A stretch of 64,000 nucleotides of DNA from an uncultured Eggerthellaceae bacterium (GCA_910588095.1 CAJUQH010000005.1:48897-112896); one strand, 5' to 3'; shown: positions 18,301 to 25,941, counted from the first letter of the stretch. Translations and numbers: made by a program. The notes: a model not told the origin generated them from the sequence alone.

Positions 18301-18552
18301 CAGGGTGACGGAAGAGTCGGCAGCCTCGGTCGACGAGGAGGCAGGGGTCGAGCCGAGATCCGGTAACGCATCAGGAGCCGAGAGGCCTTGGTTCGAGGCG
18401 ACGACGCGTCGAGGCGAGGTCCCTGCCTCCTCGTCGACCCCTGTTCCATCTTCTGCAAGCGCAGAAGCAGGCATCAGGGCAAGCGAAAGCAGTGCTGCGA
18501 CCAAGCAGGTAGCAATCTTGCGTGCAAGCGCGAATGAGGCGGACGTTCCCAT
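15304..18552 (-). CDS. Secreted LRR / InlB-repeat surface protein with DUF6273-like C-terminus
   Basis: Large exported protein of 1082 residues. A signal peptide (about 1-34, ending ASALAED) is followed by low-complexity sequence, BspA-like leucine-rich repeats (about 180-370, e.g. SIAPYAFYLSGVTDVTLP), a Listeria-Bacteroides repeat (WDANGG...RDGYVFRGWY, near 605-640), a beta-rich region and a C-terminal domain resembling DUF6273 (VRIIGINHDDK...WGRSELRARMN...) that ends in CFCL. There is no LPxTG motif or membrane anchor, so attachment is unclear. Three segments are translated copies of a dispersed DNA repeat (see repeats). The protein at 62511-64000 shares the C-terminal domain. Likely host or mucus interaction; function unproven. 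Confidence 0.85.
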   Translation of the reverse strand: MGTSASFALARKIATCLVAALLSLALMPASALAEDGTGVDEEAGTSPRRVVASNQGLSAPDALPDLGSTPASSSTEAADSSVTLSGAVEGGGVEGSNEKPLTLASGLVGAPSNFINSDVALDGEPVIGSFTVDGLTYAVTDESTVELVGVAPSVILSGGSEAAGVEESNSNQASEAGVANLALPETITYEGATHTLASIAPYAFYLSGVTDVTLPASISDVDDRAFRSSDVANVAVADSSPTYTSFDGALYSADKTRLLLIPEGRVGAVLLPREAEVADPGKFSHCSLVDAISVEDGAAFASENGLLYSSDLTTLLRVPAGATDITIREGCTAIAAGALEACAKLTTINAPATIASISPDIFHAIPTVSLPAASVILSEGTEDPEVEESNESHASEAGAQLTAMVALSSADDDLPEAESSDIVVALPEGAIEDPWKSLGFTTSVATGASLEKAALLKADSLRDYPVYSPSGSVYYYYQNGGGSTGFWPNGISLFTVYHVALQSGKVYASFDASGATLHDRWYGVSTSGGVQSAVVRDSKDGRVLLTVNGTRQACPVGDICLNGFRPTWTVTWDANGGSCDVQTSTPFKGESAVAPEPKRDGYVFRGWYDSLEGGNRVCGAGEDTPAITAECTLYAQWTLAYDLTLPICDPAEVTFKVDATTGEVSAVGDTANEDGIHHDGTIASSMAVPVALSSVSLEALKKDDGTYGLASIFPGDDPLGKAKLTMKAKDAEASVAFGKTETAVSDFVVPSVDEGGKLSVSYGLELVEGVGPADIASDTGEKAVPVGKLTYTADVIGGIASVHDFFTLDDGQSGRVLGAELIKGDAEHIAALHGTDALASDSTYLKYKGWLEQDHRFYAKWEDGNLYEVRIIGINHDDKADGTGKAGLTFQFVERLAPHDTDKHGINQGYRMMGSTSVVGKYGWGRSELRARMNPNDDPLVSAFTVEVGTDDNAIWNLVPSKKDGRQCLGDVMVPVKKRYYAAAAGGTITANDKMFLASVAEHIGTTFSDGKVYGTLNSEGSQYEFWAQPESASEMHKTYGKWTRSHYPNLTYYASTGVINSVQFSHPDANVSFAVVPCFCL
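17358..17432. repeat. In-frame copy of the dispersed repeat (copy 2)
   Basis: Read on the coding (minus) strand, GTCATTCTGAGCG...GTCGAAGAATC followed by GCCAGCGAAGCTGGCG. It encodes ASVILSEGTEDPEVEESN then ASEAG, at about residues 374-398 of the surface protein. Confidence 0.75.
18020..18097. repeat. In-frame copy of the dispersed repeat (copy 3)
   Basis: Same orientation and same reading frame as copy 2. It encodes PSVILSGGSEAAGVEESN followed by ASEAG (about residues 152-177). It contains two small palindromes, GGCAGCGAAGCTGCC and GCCAGCGAAGCTGGC. Confidence 0.75.
18255..18312. repeat. In-frame copy of the dispersed repeat (copy 4, CACCC variant)
   Basis: Variant with GTCACCCTGAGCG at one end and GTCGAAGGGTCC at the other, encoding SSVTLSGAVEGGGVEGSN at about residues 80-97. 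The two ends changed together (ATTCT with AGAAT, ACCCT with AGGGT), keeping the palindrome. Confidence 0.7.
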
Positions 18553-18680
18553 GCGGCCGGCTCCTCCCGAGTATGTATGTTCCCGTCATACTGCGGAGGA
18601 GGCTCGCTATAATCCCGCTGCCCCTTCAGGGTGTTCTCGTCCTTGAAGGCGTTCTCTAAAACGAGGAGGGCATCCGCCGC

Positions 18681-18840
18681 AGCGGCTAAGCAGCAAGATT
18701 GCGTAGAATTCTGAATACCCAGAAAACAGATCTTGAAAGGCAGATGCCCTCTTCATTCTGTTTTCCAAGCACCAGGAAAGCTGAATGCTCGATATTCATT
18801 TCTACGCAATTCCCTTAAGGGGAACCGCTACTTAGCCGCT
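18681..18840. repeat. 160-bp nested inverted-repeat element (MITE-like or structured RNA)
   Basis: Fills most of the 385-base gene-free stretch 18553-18937. Outer arms AGCGGCTAAG (18681-18690) and CTTAGCCGCT (18831-18840) enclose ATTGCGTAGAA (18698-18708) and TTCTACGCAAT (18800-18810). Inside are GAAAACAGA/TCTGTTTTC (18722-18730/18757-18765) around a GGC-AGAT-GCC hairpin, and a side hairpin near 18812-18821. It is richer in A+T than its surroundings and has no plausible gene. I found no second copy in this window. Confidence 0.6.
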
Positions 18841-18937
18841 TGGAACTTTAGCAAGCAGCCCAGCAAAATGCAAGGGGTTTTCGGCCAGGCCTATTGCGAC
18901 CCGACCAAGAATGATGCTCTGAACAGGCGAAACGCCC

Positions 18938-19864
18938 TTAGATGAACTTGATGACCAACAGCACGACAAGCGCCACGACCGCCACGCCGATGAGAACCTT
19001 GGGCAGCAGCCCCATTCCGTTGCGCTTGCGCCCGTAAACCGAGGAGTCCTCTATCATGCCGCCCATGGGACGGTTGCTGTGCATGCCGCGCAAAGGCGCG
19101 GGCACGCGGCCACGCCCCGCATCGGGCACGCCGTCGAAACCTTGGCCCGCACGGGAATGCCAGCGGGTCTGGCTCTGAGCCAGGCTGGCATCGATGACCG
19201 GCTCAGGCTTGTCCTCGTCCTCGATGGAGTAGCCTATCAGCTGGTCCTTCTCGCTGAATGCGCGAGAGTCGATGCTGCCCCGCGCGTCGATGACCTCGCG
19301 ATTGCCGCCGCGGCCGTAATGCGACCCGCTCAGGGCGTCGCGGCTCGCACGCTCGAACTCGTGCATCTCCTTGGCATTGCGCGAGCGCTCGCGCCCCTCC
19401 TCGCTCGAAAGCGGGTGCGAGGCATGGCCCGGGCGCCCCAGCGCAGCAGCCCGGGCGTATATCTCGTCGGTGTCGCGCATGGACACCATGTCGCGGCCCG
19501 CCCGCGGCGTGGCATCGCCCGCGCGCATGGCCGCTCGTTGCTGGGCAGCGGCCAGCTGGGCCGCCCGCTGGCGACCCTCCACTTCTTCCTGGCGGCGGCG
19601 CTGGGCCAGCTCCTCCTGCTCGCGCTGGCGCTCGATGAGCGCACGGCGCTGGGCCTCGCGATCGGCCGAACGGGTAGAGCTGGCCTGGTACTCGCGCACC
19701 GCCTCATAGGCATGGGCCCGCGTGCGCTCGGCACGCTCGGCATCCTGGGCGGCGTAGGACTGCAGGATGGTGTCGCGCGAGGGCCGCGAGGTGATGGTCC
19801 CCCGCTGCCCGCGGCCGCGCCGCTGTGGCTGGTCGCTTCGCTGCTCATCGCCCGTGGCTGCCAT
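18938..19864 (-). CDS. Tail-anchored coiled-coil protein of unknown function
   Basis: 308 residues. The first two thirds are highly charged, rich in Arg, Glu, Gln and Ala, and strongly coiled-coil-like (about 30-120, e.g. RQREQEELAQRRRQEE). The C-terminal 20 residues form one hydrophobic helix (VLIGVAVVALVVLLVIKFI) right at the end, so the protein is probably anchored in the membrane with its bulk in the cytoplasm. It starts 30 bases after the eno stop and is probably co-transcribed. I do not recognise a family. A cytoskeletal or envelope role would be a guess. Confidence 0.75.
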   Translation of the reverse strand: MAATGDEQRSDQPQRRGRGQRGTITSRPSRDTILQSYAAQDAERAERTRAHAYEAVREYQASSTRSADREAQRRALIERQREQEELAQRRRQEEVEGRQRAAQLAAAQQRAAMRAGDATPRAGRDMVSMRDTDEIYARAAALGRPGHASHPLSSEEGRERSRNAKEMHEFERASRDALSGSHYGRGGNREVIDARGSIDSRAFSEKDQLIGYSIEDEDKPEPVIDASLAQSQTRWHSRAGQGFDGVPDAGRGRVPAPLRGMHSNRPMGGMIEDSSVYGRKRNGMGLLPKVLIGVAVVALVVLLVIKFI

Positions 19865-19894
19865 GGCCCTGCCCTTCCCTCGTGCTTGCGCGGG

Positions 19895-21187
19895 TTAGCG
19901 CTTGATGTTGTAGAACGCGTCCATGCCGGCGTAGGTGGCCTGCAGGTCGAGCTCCTCCTCGATGCGCAGCAGCTGGTTGTACTTGGCCACGCGGTCGGAG
20001 CGCGCCGGGGCGCCGGTCTTTATCTGGCCGGTGTTGCACGCCACCGCCAGGTCGGCGATGGTGGTGTCCTCGGTCTCGCCAGAGCGATGGCTCATGACGC
20101 AGGCGTAGCCGGCCTGCTTCGCCATCTCGATGGCCTCAAGCGTCTCGGTCAGGCTGCCGATCTGGTTCACCTTGATGAGGATGGCGTTCGCGCAGCCCAT
20201 CTCGATGCCCTTGGCCAGGCGCTTGGAGTTGGTCACGAACAAGTCGTCGCCTACCAGCTGCACCTTGTCGCCGATGCGCTCGGTGAGCATCTTCCAGCCA
20301 TCCCAGTCTTCCTCGGCCATGCCGTCCTCGATGGACACGATGGGGTACTTGGCGACCAGCGCTTCCCAGTAATCCACCATCTCGGCGCTCGTGAGCTCGC
20401 GGCCCTCGCCCGCCAGCACGTACTTGCCCGTCTTGGCGTCGTAGAACTCGGTCGAGGCCGGGTCCATGGCGAACATGATGTCGCTGCCAGGCTTGTAGCC
20501 GGCCTTCTCGCAGGCCTCGCTGATGTACTTCAAAGGCTCCTCGTTCGTCTTGAGGTTGGGGGCGAAGCCACCCTCGTCTCCCACGCCGCCGCCCAGGCCA
20601 GCGTCATGGAGCACGTCCTTCAGCGTGTGGTACACCTCGACGCACCAGCGCAGGCCCTCGGCGAAGCTCTCGGCGCCCACGGGCATGATCATGAACTCCT
20701 GGAAGTCCACGTTGTTGTCGGCATGCACGCCGCCGTTCAGGATGTTCATCATGGGCGTGGGAAGCACATGGGCGTTCGCGCCGCCGACATACTTGTACAG
20801 CGGAAGCATAGCGCTGTCAGCTGCGGCGCGCGCGCAGGCCAGCGACACGCCCAGCACGGCGTTGGCGCCCAAGGCGCCCTTGTTCTCGGTGCCGTCGGCG
20901 TCGAGCATGGCAAGGTCGACGAGACGCTGGTCCTGTGCCTGCAGGCCGATGATGGCCTCGGCCAGCTCGTCGTTCACATGCTCGACCGCATCCAGCGTGC
21001 CCTTGCCGCGATAGCGCTTCTTGTCGCAATCGCGCAGCTCCACCGCCTCGAAGGCGCCCGTCGATGCACCGGAAGGCACCATCGCGCGGCCAAGGGCACC
21101 GTCAGCGAGGGCTACTTCCACCTCCACCGTGGGGTTTCCGCGAGAATCCAGCACCTCGCGGCCATGCACATCGATGATCATGCTCAT
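19895..21187 (-). CDS. eno: Enolase
   Basis: Interconverts 2-phosphoglycerate and phosphoenolpyruvate. 430 residues, standard length. Recognised stretches are VLDSRGNPTVEVEV, GAILIKVNQ-type loop (NAILIKVNQIGSLTETLEA), SHRSGETED and IKTGAPARSDRVAKYNQLLRI. AAGGAGG lies seven bases ahead of the ATG at 21187. It is followed by the tail-anchored protein and preceded by ecfT at a distance of about 125 bases. Confidence 0.97.
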   Translation of the reverse strand: MSMIIDVHGREVLDSRGNPTVEVEVALADGALGRAMVPSGASTGAFEAVELRDCDKKRYRGKGTLDAVEHVNDELAEAIIGLQAQDQRLVDLAMLDADGTENKGALGANAVLGVSLACARAAADSAMLPLYKYVGGANAHVLPTPMMNILNGGVHADNNVDFQEFMIMPVGAESFAEGLRWCVEVYHTLKDVLHDAGLGGGVGDEGGFAPNLKTNEEPLKYISEACEKAGYKPGSDIMFAMDPASTEFYDAKTGKYVLAGEGRELTSAEMVDYWEALVAKYPIVSIEDGMAEEDWDGWKMLTERIGDKVQLVGDDLFVTNSKRLAKGIEMGCANAILIKVNQIGSLTETLEAIEMAKQAGYACVMSHRSGETEDTTIADLAVACNTGQIKTGAPARSDRVAKYNQLLRIEEELDLQATYAGMDAFYNIKR

Positions 21188-21313
21188 TGGAACGCCTCCT
21201 TGAAGGGTATGGTTATCGCAGCGCGGCCCGCAGTCGAACGGCCCCGGCCGCACGCTTTCATGATAGCAGAACGGGGGCCGCAAAGCGCCCCTACAGCGGC
21301 GCCTCCGCACAGC

Positions 21314-22084
21314 CTAGAGCAGCACCGCCGCCAAAGCGCACAGCGCGCAACCCACCGCCAGCACCGCGCCGTCGCGCGCGGTCATCCGCGGCGGGTCGAG
21401 GCGGGTGCGGCCCGGCGCCTCGACCAGGCGCCCTTGGGCCTCCCCTAGCCCGTAGCAGCGTGCCTCCAAGGCCACGCCCAGGTCGGTCGCCCGACGGAAC
21501 AGCGCCGTCATGACTGGCGCGAACACCGCCGCCCACGCCCGCGCCCGCACGATGGCTCCCCCCTCATCGAGGTGCGCGCCGCGGCTGCGCTGGGCGGTCG
21601 CCACCTCTGCGAAGGCCCGCGACACCTCGGGAATGAACCGCAGCGCCAGCGAGAGCGCCAAAGCCACGTCATCCACTGGCACGCCCAGGCGTCGCAGCGG
21701 GCCCAGCAAGCTGGCCAGCGCATCGTTGAGCTGGGTCGAGGTGGAGCTCAGGCACAGGATGTAGCTCATCCACAGCAACAGCAGCATGCGCGTTCCCGTG
21801 AAGCAGCCCACGGCCCACCCTTCGGGCCCGCGCAGGCCATTGAGCGCCACCACGCTGCCCACGAGCACGTACAGGGCCAACCCCATGCCGAACACGCGCC
21901 GCAGCGGCAGGCGGCTGACCGCCAGGGCCACGGCGAACAGCGTCGCCATGAGCCCAAGCCCCGCCCACGTGCGCACGAGCAGCAGGCCCACCGAATAGGC
22001 CAAGAGGAGCCCTATCTTCACCCGGGCGTCGAGCCGGTGCACCACCGAGGCGCCCGGCACGTAGAGCGATGCCATGCTATCCAT
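21314..22084 (-). CDS. ECF transporter T component (EcfT/CbiQ-like)
   Basis: Membrane coupling protein of an energy-coupling-factor vitamin or metal importer, about 256 residues with five or six hydrophobic segments. The two coupling-helix signatures are visible as AQRSRGA and LEARCYG (usual forms ARG). No EcfA ATPase or S component is adjacent, so it must work with subunits encoded elsewhere or be an orphan. The start is uncertain: ATGs at 22084 and 22075 both lack a good ribosome site. Substrate unknown. Confidence 0.82.
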   Translation of the reverse strand: MDSMASLYVPGASVVHRLDARVKIGLLLAYSVGLLLVRTWAGLGLMATLFAVALAVSRLPLRRVFGMGLALYVLVGSVVALNGLRGPEGWAVGCFTGTRMLLLLWMSYILCLSSTSTQLNDALASLLGPLRRLGVPVDDVALALSLALRFIPEVSRAFAEVATAQRSRGAHLDEGGAIVRARAWAAVFAPVMTALFRRATDLGVALEARCYGLGEAQGRLVEAPGRTRLDPPRMTARDGAVLAVGCALCALAAVLL

Positions 22085-22142
22085 GGCAACCCAGTATGAC
22101 AGATGCCCGCTGCCAGCCGACCTAGGAAGGGGCCACAGCAAC

Positions 22143-22188
22143 ATGATGCCCTCCCAAGGGGCGTATCCGCGCCTCAGGAGGGCATCAT
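22143..22188 (-). terminator. Long hairpin between the small acidic gene and ecfT
   Basis: A perfect 12-base stem ATGATGCCCTCC (22143-22154) and GGAGGGCATCAT (22177-22188) encloses a smaller GC hairpin. It fits a terminator for the upstream small gene on the minus strand, although no T-run follows; it could also lie in the ecfT leader. Confidence 0.5.
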
Positions 22189-22241
22189 GGCTCTCATGGA
22201 GCTCCCTTGCGCCCTTGGAGGACTGGGAGCGCGTGGGTGGC

Positions 22242-22445
22242 TTAGCGGCCCGCAGTGGCCTGCTGGGCCTCGTCGAAGTCGAAGGCGGTCTCGGCGGCAG
22301 CAACAGCTGCGGTCTCGTCGCCCATGGCATCGTAATCGGCGACAGAGGCTTCCGCTTCCGCGACGACCTCTTGCTCGATGCGCTCAAGGTCCTTCAGCGC
22401 ATCCTCGGTCTTGGCTTTCTCGCACGCGGCATCGTAACTGGTCAT
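22242..22445 (-). CDS. Small acidic protein, function unknown
   Basis: 67 residues, rich in Ala, Glu and Asp, predicted largely helical (LKDLERIEQEVVAEAEASVADYDAM). No Cys, no membrane segment, no family recognised. The case for a gene is a good ribosome site (GGAAGGAG nine bases before the ATG), a hairpin soon after its stop, and GC-rich third positions like its neighbours. Confidence 0.55.
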   Translation of the reverse strand: MTSYDAACEKAKTEDALKDLERIEQEVVAEAEASVADYDAMGDETAAVAAAETAFDFDEAQQATAGR

Positions 22446-22562
22446 GGTTCTCGTCTCCTTCCGAAGGCAGGTCAGGTCTTGCGCTATCGACTATTCTATG
22501 GAGCGGCTGGGGCGCAAACCACCACCGCTTGGCAACGAAGCCGTAACCGCTCGGCTCGGCAT

Positions 22563-24020
22563 TCAGGCCCGGCGCTCATGCTCGTCATGGGCGCGACGGC
22601 GCAAGGCGAAGGCGCCCAGCAGCGCGACGCTGCCCGCCGCCACCACCAGCAGCACGGCCACGGCCTGCACCTCGCGGTCGCCCGTCTGCGCGAGCCCCGC
22701 ATAGTTGCTCAAGTTGGCCACCTGGGCCGTCTCAGCGCCATCAGCCCCGATGGGAGCCGCCACGTCGATGGAGCCTGCCGGGCCGCTCGCGCTGCCGGAA
22801 GGCGGCTGCGGCGCAGCCGGGGGCACCGGCGCGTCATTGCCGCTCGCAGGCTCCCAGTCGGCGTAGTACACCGTCGTGCCTGGAGGGAAGGCGCCCGGCA
22901 GCTCCTCCACCGCGTCACCGGTCAGCTGGGCGTCGGCATACCAGCCCTTCAGGGTGTAGCCCGGCTTCGAGGGCATGGGCATGGCCGTGTCGGCAATGGC
23001 CTCGTCGGTGACGCCCACCAACGGCTCGACCTCGGAGCCGCCATTGGTCTCGAAGGCGATGACCGCCTCTTCGGGCTGGTAGAAGAACACGAAGTGGTTG
23101 CGTGACTCATAAGGGCCTACCGTGAGCACGTTCGGGCCGGCAGCCACCGGATGGTAGCCCTCGAACTCATCCACGCCCACATCCTGGATGGGCACGCGCT
23201 CGCCGATGGTGGCAGCCACCACCTCGGGCGGCGCGATCTCCTCCAAGGTCATGGCGTTCACGGCGTTCACCTCGTAGTCGCGCAGCATGTCCATGGGAAT
23301 GGCCCCGCTCAAGTGCCATGCCAAGGTGCCGGCAGGCACGTAGTCGTTCGCTCCGTTGGCGCCGGACAATTCCCAGTAGATGTCGGATGCGAAGGGGTCA
23401 ATCTGCCCGTTGACCGGTTGGCCCTGGTCGTTGAGCAACGGCACGAGGGTCGGCAGGTACGCGATCGCGGTGCTCAACTGCTCGGCGCTGCCATGCTCGC
23501 CCATCCAAGGCGACCCACCTATGGGCACGTTGGGCAGGTAGCCCATGGTGAGCCAGCCGTTGCCGTTCACCTTGACGTCGACGCCCAGGTCGGACAGCTG
23601 CTCCTTGGTCAGCGGAACGCCATCATTGTCGACCACGCGCACGTAGACGTACACGTTGCTTGGCGCGAGCACCTGGGTGGGCGTGCCGGCTGCCTCGGCA
23701 GCAGGCTCCAATCCCCCCTCTCCAGAGGCCAGGGCGTCTGTTGCCGGGGGCACGGGCGTCTCAACGATGACCGACGGCTCCGCCGGCGCCGGCGCTTCCG
23801 GCACCTCGCCCGCAGCCGCATCGGGTGCAGTCGGCGCATCGGCTACCGGAGCGTCCGCCGCATCGCCTTCTGCCACGTCATCGCTGCCCTCCGCGAAGGC
23901 GCGGCCGAGGTAAGCCGGGGTGCCGCACAGCAGCACCACCAGCAGGAAGCTCATAAGCAGGGCCAGGGCCTTGCCCATCAGGTGCGCGCCGGCTTCGTGC
24001 GCGTTCCTCTGCATGCCCAT
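22563..24020 (-). CDS. Sortase-anchored surface protein with InlB-type repeat
   Basis: Exported cell-wall protein of 485 residues. A signal peptide (hydrophobic core ALALLMSFLLVVLL, about residues 17-31) is followed by an Ala/Pro/Glu-rich region to about 110, a unique domain (about 115-320) and a Listeria-Bacteroides repeat (IAFETNGGSEVEP...KPGYTLKGWYAD, about 330-390). A Pro/Gly-rich wall-spanning segment leads to the sorting signal LAQTG, a hydrophobic helix and RRRAHDEHERR. LAQTG is a variant of LPxTG. No sortase gene lies in the window. GGAGG is five bases before the ATG at 24020. Confidence 0.85.
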   Translation of the reverse strand: MGMQRNAHEAGAHLMGKALALLMSFLLVVLLCGTPAYLGRAFAEGSDDVAEGDAADAPVADAPTAPDAAAGEVPEAPAPAEPSVIVETPVPPATDALASGEGGLEPAAEAAGTPTQVLAPSNVYVYVRVVDNDGVPLTKEQLSDLGVDVKVNGNGWLTMGYLPNVPIGGSPWMGEHGSAEQLSTAIAYLPTLVPLLNDQGQPVNGQIDPFASDIYWELSGANGANDYVPAGTLAWHLSGAIPMDMLRDYEVNAVNAMTLEEIAPPEVVAATIGERVPIQDVGVDEFEGYHPVAAGPNVLTVGPYESRNHFVFFYQPEEAVIAFETNGGSEVEPLVGVTDEAIADTAMPMPSKPGYTLKGWYADAQLTGDAVEELPGAFPPGTTVYYADWEPASGNDAPVPPAAPQPPSGSASGPAGSIDVAAPIGADGAETAQVANLSNYAGLAQTGDREVQAVAVLLVVAAGSVALLGAFALRRRAHDEHERRA

Positions 24021-24217
24021 GGTCGCCTCCTCTCGCCAAAGGGAAGCGCCGCAAGGGCCGCCTCCCTTCCCTGTCGTTCAGGGTCCTTGGCGGCTCATGG
24101 CTGCCATGGCAGCACACGCCCTCGCAAGGACCTGATCCCATGGTAGGAGGCAGCGCAGGCGACATGGCGAAGGCGGGAGGACCGATGAGCACATGTTGGG
24201 CAGGCGTTGACGGCCCG

Positions 24218-24254
24218 GCAAAAGGAAAGGGCCTGCGCGAAAGCGCAGGCCCTT
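24218..24254 (-). terminator. Terminator of the alpha ribosomal operon
   Basis: Perfect 12-base stem AAGGGCCTGCGC (24227-24238) and GCGCAGGCCCTT (24243-24254) with a GAAA loop on the plus strand. On the minus strand it is followed by TTTCCTTTT, so it terminates transcription coming out of rplQ. The rest of 24021-24288 shows only the upstream region of the surface-protein gene. Confidence 0.85.
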
Positions 24255-24288
24255 CGATGAGCTTCAGCTAAGAGCGTCGTCGCGAAGG

Positions 24289-24948
24289 CTAGCCCTTCTC
24301 GACGGTCTCCTCGGTCACGTCGGCGCCAGGCTCGGCATCCTTGGCAGCCTTGGCTTCGGCCTCCTCGGCTTGCTCCTTGGCCTCCTCAGCCTCGGCAGCG
24401 GGGGCCTTCTCGGCCTTCTCCTCGGCCGCAGCGTCCACGGCCTCGAGCTGCTCGACGGTGCCATCGTTCTCGAAGCCCAGATCCTCGGCCAGCTCCTCGC
24501 TCTTGGGCTCGGCCTTCTTCGGGGCGGCCTTCTTGGGGGTCGCCTTCTTCGGCGCAGCCTTCGAGGCAGCCTTGCCCTTCTTTGCCACCGGCTCGGTGAC
24601 CAGCTCCATGATGACCATGGGAGCGTTGTCGCCCTTGCGGTTGCCCAGCTTCATGATGCGGGTGTAGCCGCCCGGGCGGTCCTTGAACATGCCCTGGGCC
24701 ACCTTCTCGAAGATCTCGCGCACGAGCTCCTTGTCGTTGAGGTAGGCGATGGCCAGGCGGCGGGAGTGCAGGTCGCCTCGTTTGGCCCAGGTGATGACCT
24801 TGTCCACGTCAGGACGGATCTCCTTGGCACGCGCCTCGACGGTCTTGATACGGTCGTTCAGGAACAGGGCCTGCACCAGGCTGCGCTTCATGGCCTTGGT
24901 GTGGCTCGTGCTAGTGCCGAGCTTGCGCCCCTTCTTGTAGTGTCTCAT
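24289..24948 (-). CDS. rplQ: Ribosomal protein L17 with a long acidic C-terminal extension
   Basis: Large-subunit protein near the peptide exit tunnel. The first 118 residues are normal L17 (MRHYKKGRKLGTSTSHTKAM...). A further 100 residues follow: first a Lys/Ala/Pro repeat block (AAPKKATPKKAAPKKAEPK), then a Glu/Ala-rich stretch to the end. Bacterial L17 is usually 115-130 residues, so the tail is a lineage addition. It is the last gene of the alpha operon, 14 bases after rpoA. Confidence 0.95.
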   Translation of the reverse strand: MRHYKKGRKLGTSTSHTKAMKRSLVQALFLNDRIKTVEARAKEIRPDVDKVITWAKRGDLHSRRLAIAYLNDKELVREIFEKVAQGMFKDRPGGYTRIMKLGNRKGDNAPMVIMELVTEPVAKKGKAASKAAPKKATPKKAAPKKAEPKSEELAEDLGFENDGTVEQLEAVDAAAEEKAEKAPAAEAEEAKEQAEEAEAKAAKDAEPGADVTEETVEKG

Positions 24949-24961
24949 AGTGCTTCCCCTC

Positions 24962-25912
24962 TTAAAGCTTCAAGTTGAGGTCCATGGAAATGAGCTTGTC
25001 CTTCACTTCCTCGATGGACTTCGCGCCAAAGTTCCTAATGTTGAGCAGGTCGTTCTCGGAGAACTCGACCAGCTGGCGCACGGAGTGGATGCCCGCGCGC
25101 TTCAGGCAGTTGTACGACCGCACCGAAAGGTCCAGGTCCTCTATCTGCTTGTCCAGCTCGGCGTTGGTCTCCTGGCCCTCGGGGGCGAAGATGGAAGGCT
25201 TCTCGGCCTCCTCTTCCTCCTCCACGTCGGTCAGCGCCAGGAACGCGCCCATGTACTGGTTGATGATGTTGGCCGCGCCGCAGATGGCCTCGGTCGGGCT
25301 CATGGAGCCGTCCGTCTCCACCTCGAGCGTCAGCTTGTCGTAGTCGGTGCGCTGGCCCACGCGGGTGTCGGTGACGTTCATGGTGCAGCGGCGCACAGGC
25401 GAGAACAGCGAGTCCACATGGATAATGCCGATGGGGTCCTCGGTGCGCTTGTTGCGCTCAGCCGACACGTAGCCGCGGCCCACGCCGATGCGGACGCTCA
25501 TGTCGAGCTGGCCGCCGTCAGCCACCGTGGCGATGACGTGCTCGGGGTTCACCAGCGTGAACTCCGCCGGCACCTGGAGGTCGGCACCGGTCACGGTGCA
25601 GGGGCCCTCGGCGCTCACGTGCGCCGTGGCTTCCTCCACCTCGTCGTTCAGGGCCGAGAACACCAGGCCCTTCACGTTCAGCACGATGTCGGTGATGTCC
25701 TCGATGACACCCTCGGCCGTGGTGAACTCGTGCTGCACGCCCTCTATCTGGATGGCCGTGGCCTTCGCGCCGTCGAGCGACGACAGCAGCACGCGGCGCA
25801 TGGAATTGCCGAGCGTGTTGCCGTAGCCCCTCTCCAGCGGCTCCACGATGTAACGGGCAACCGTGTCGTTGACTTCTTCGGTCGTAACCGTAGGCCTCAA
25901 GAACTCTGTCAT
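24962..25912 (-). CDS. rpoA: RNA polymerase alpha subunit
   Basis: 316 residues. The N-terminal assembly domain (PLERGYGNTLGNSMRRVLLSS, then GAKATAIQIEGVQHEF) is followed by an acidic linker with EEEEEAE near 225 and the C-terminal DNA-contact domain (LDLSVRSYNCLKRAGIHSV, then FGAKSIEEVKDKL). It sits in the usual alpha-operon position between rpsD and rplQ. Confidence 0.98.
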   Translation of the reverse strand: MTEFLRPTVTTEEVNDTVARYIVEPLERGYGNTLGNSMRRVLLSSLDGAKATAIQIEGVQHEFTTAEGVIEDITDIVLNVKGLVFSALNDEVEEATAHVSAEGPCTVTGADLQVPAEFTLVNPEHVIATVADGGQLDMSVRIGVGRGYVSAERNKRTEDPIGIIHVDSLFSPVRRCTMNVTDTRVGQRTDYDKLTLEVETDGSMSPTEAICGAANIINQYMGAFLALTDVEEEEEAEKPSIFAPEGQETNAELDKQIEDLDLSVRSYNCLKRAGIHSVRQLVEFSENDLLNIRNFGAKSIEEVKDKLISMDLNLKL

Positions 25913-25941
25913 ATGAGCAAAGCCTCCTTCGATTGCCGCTG

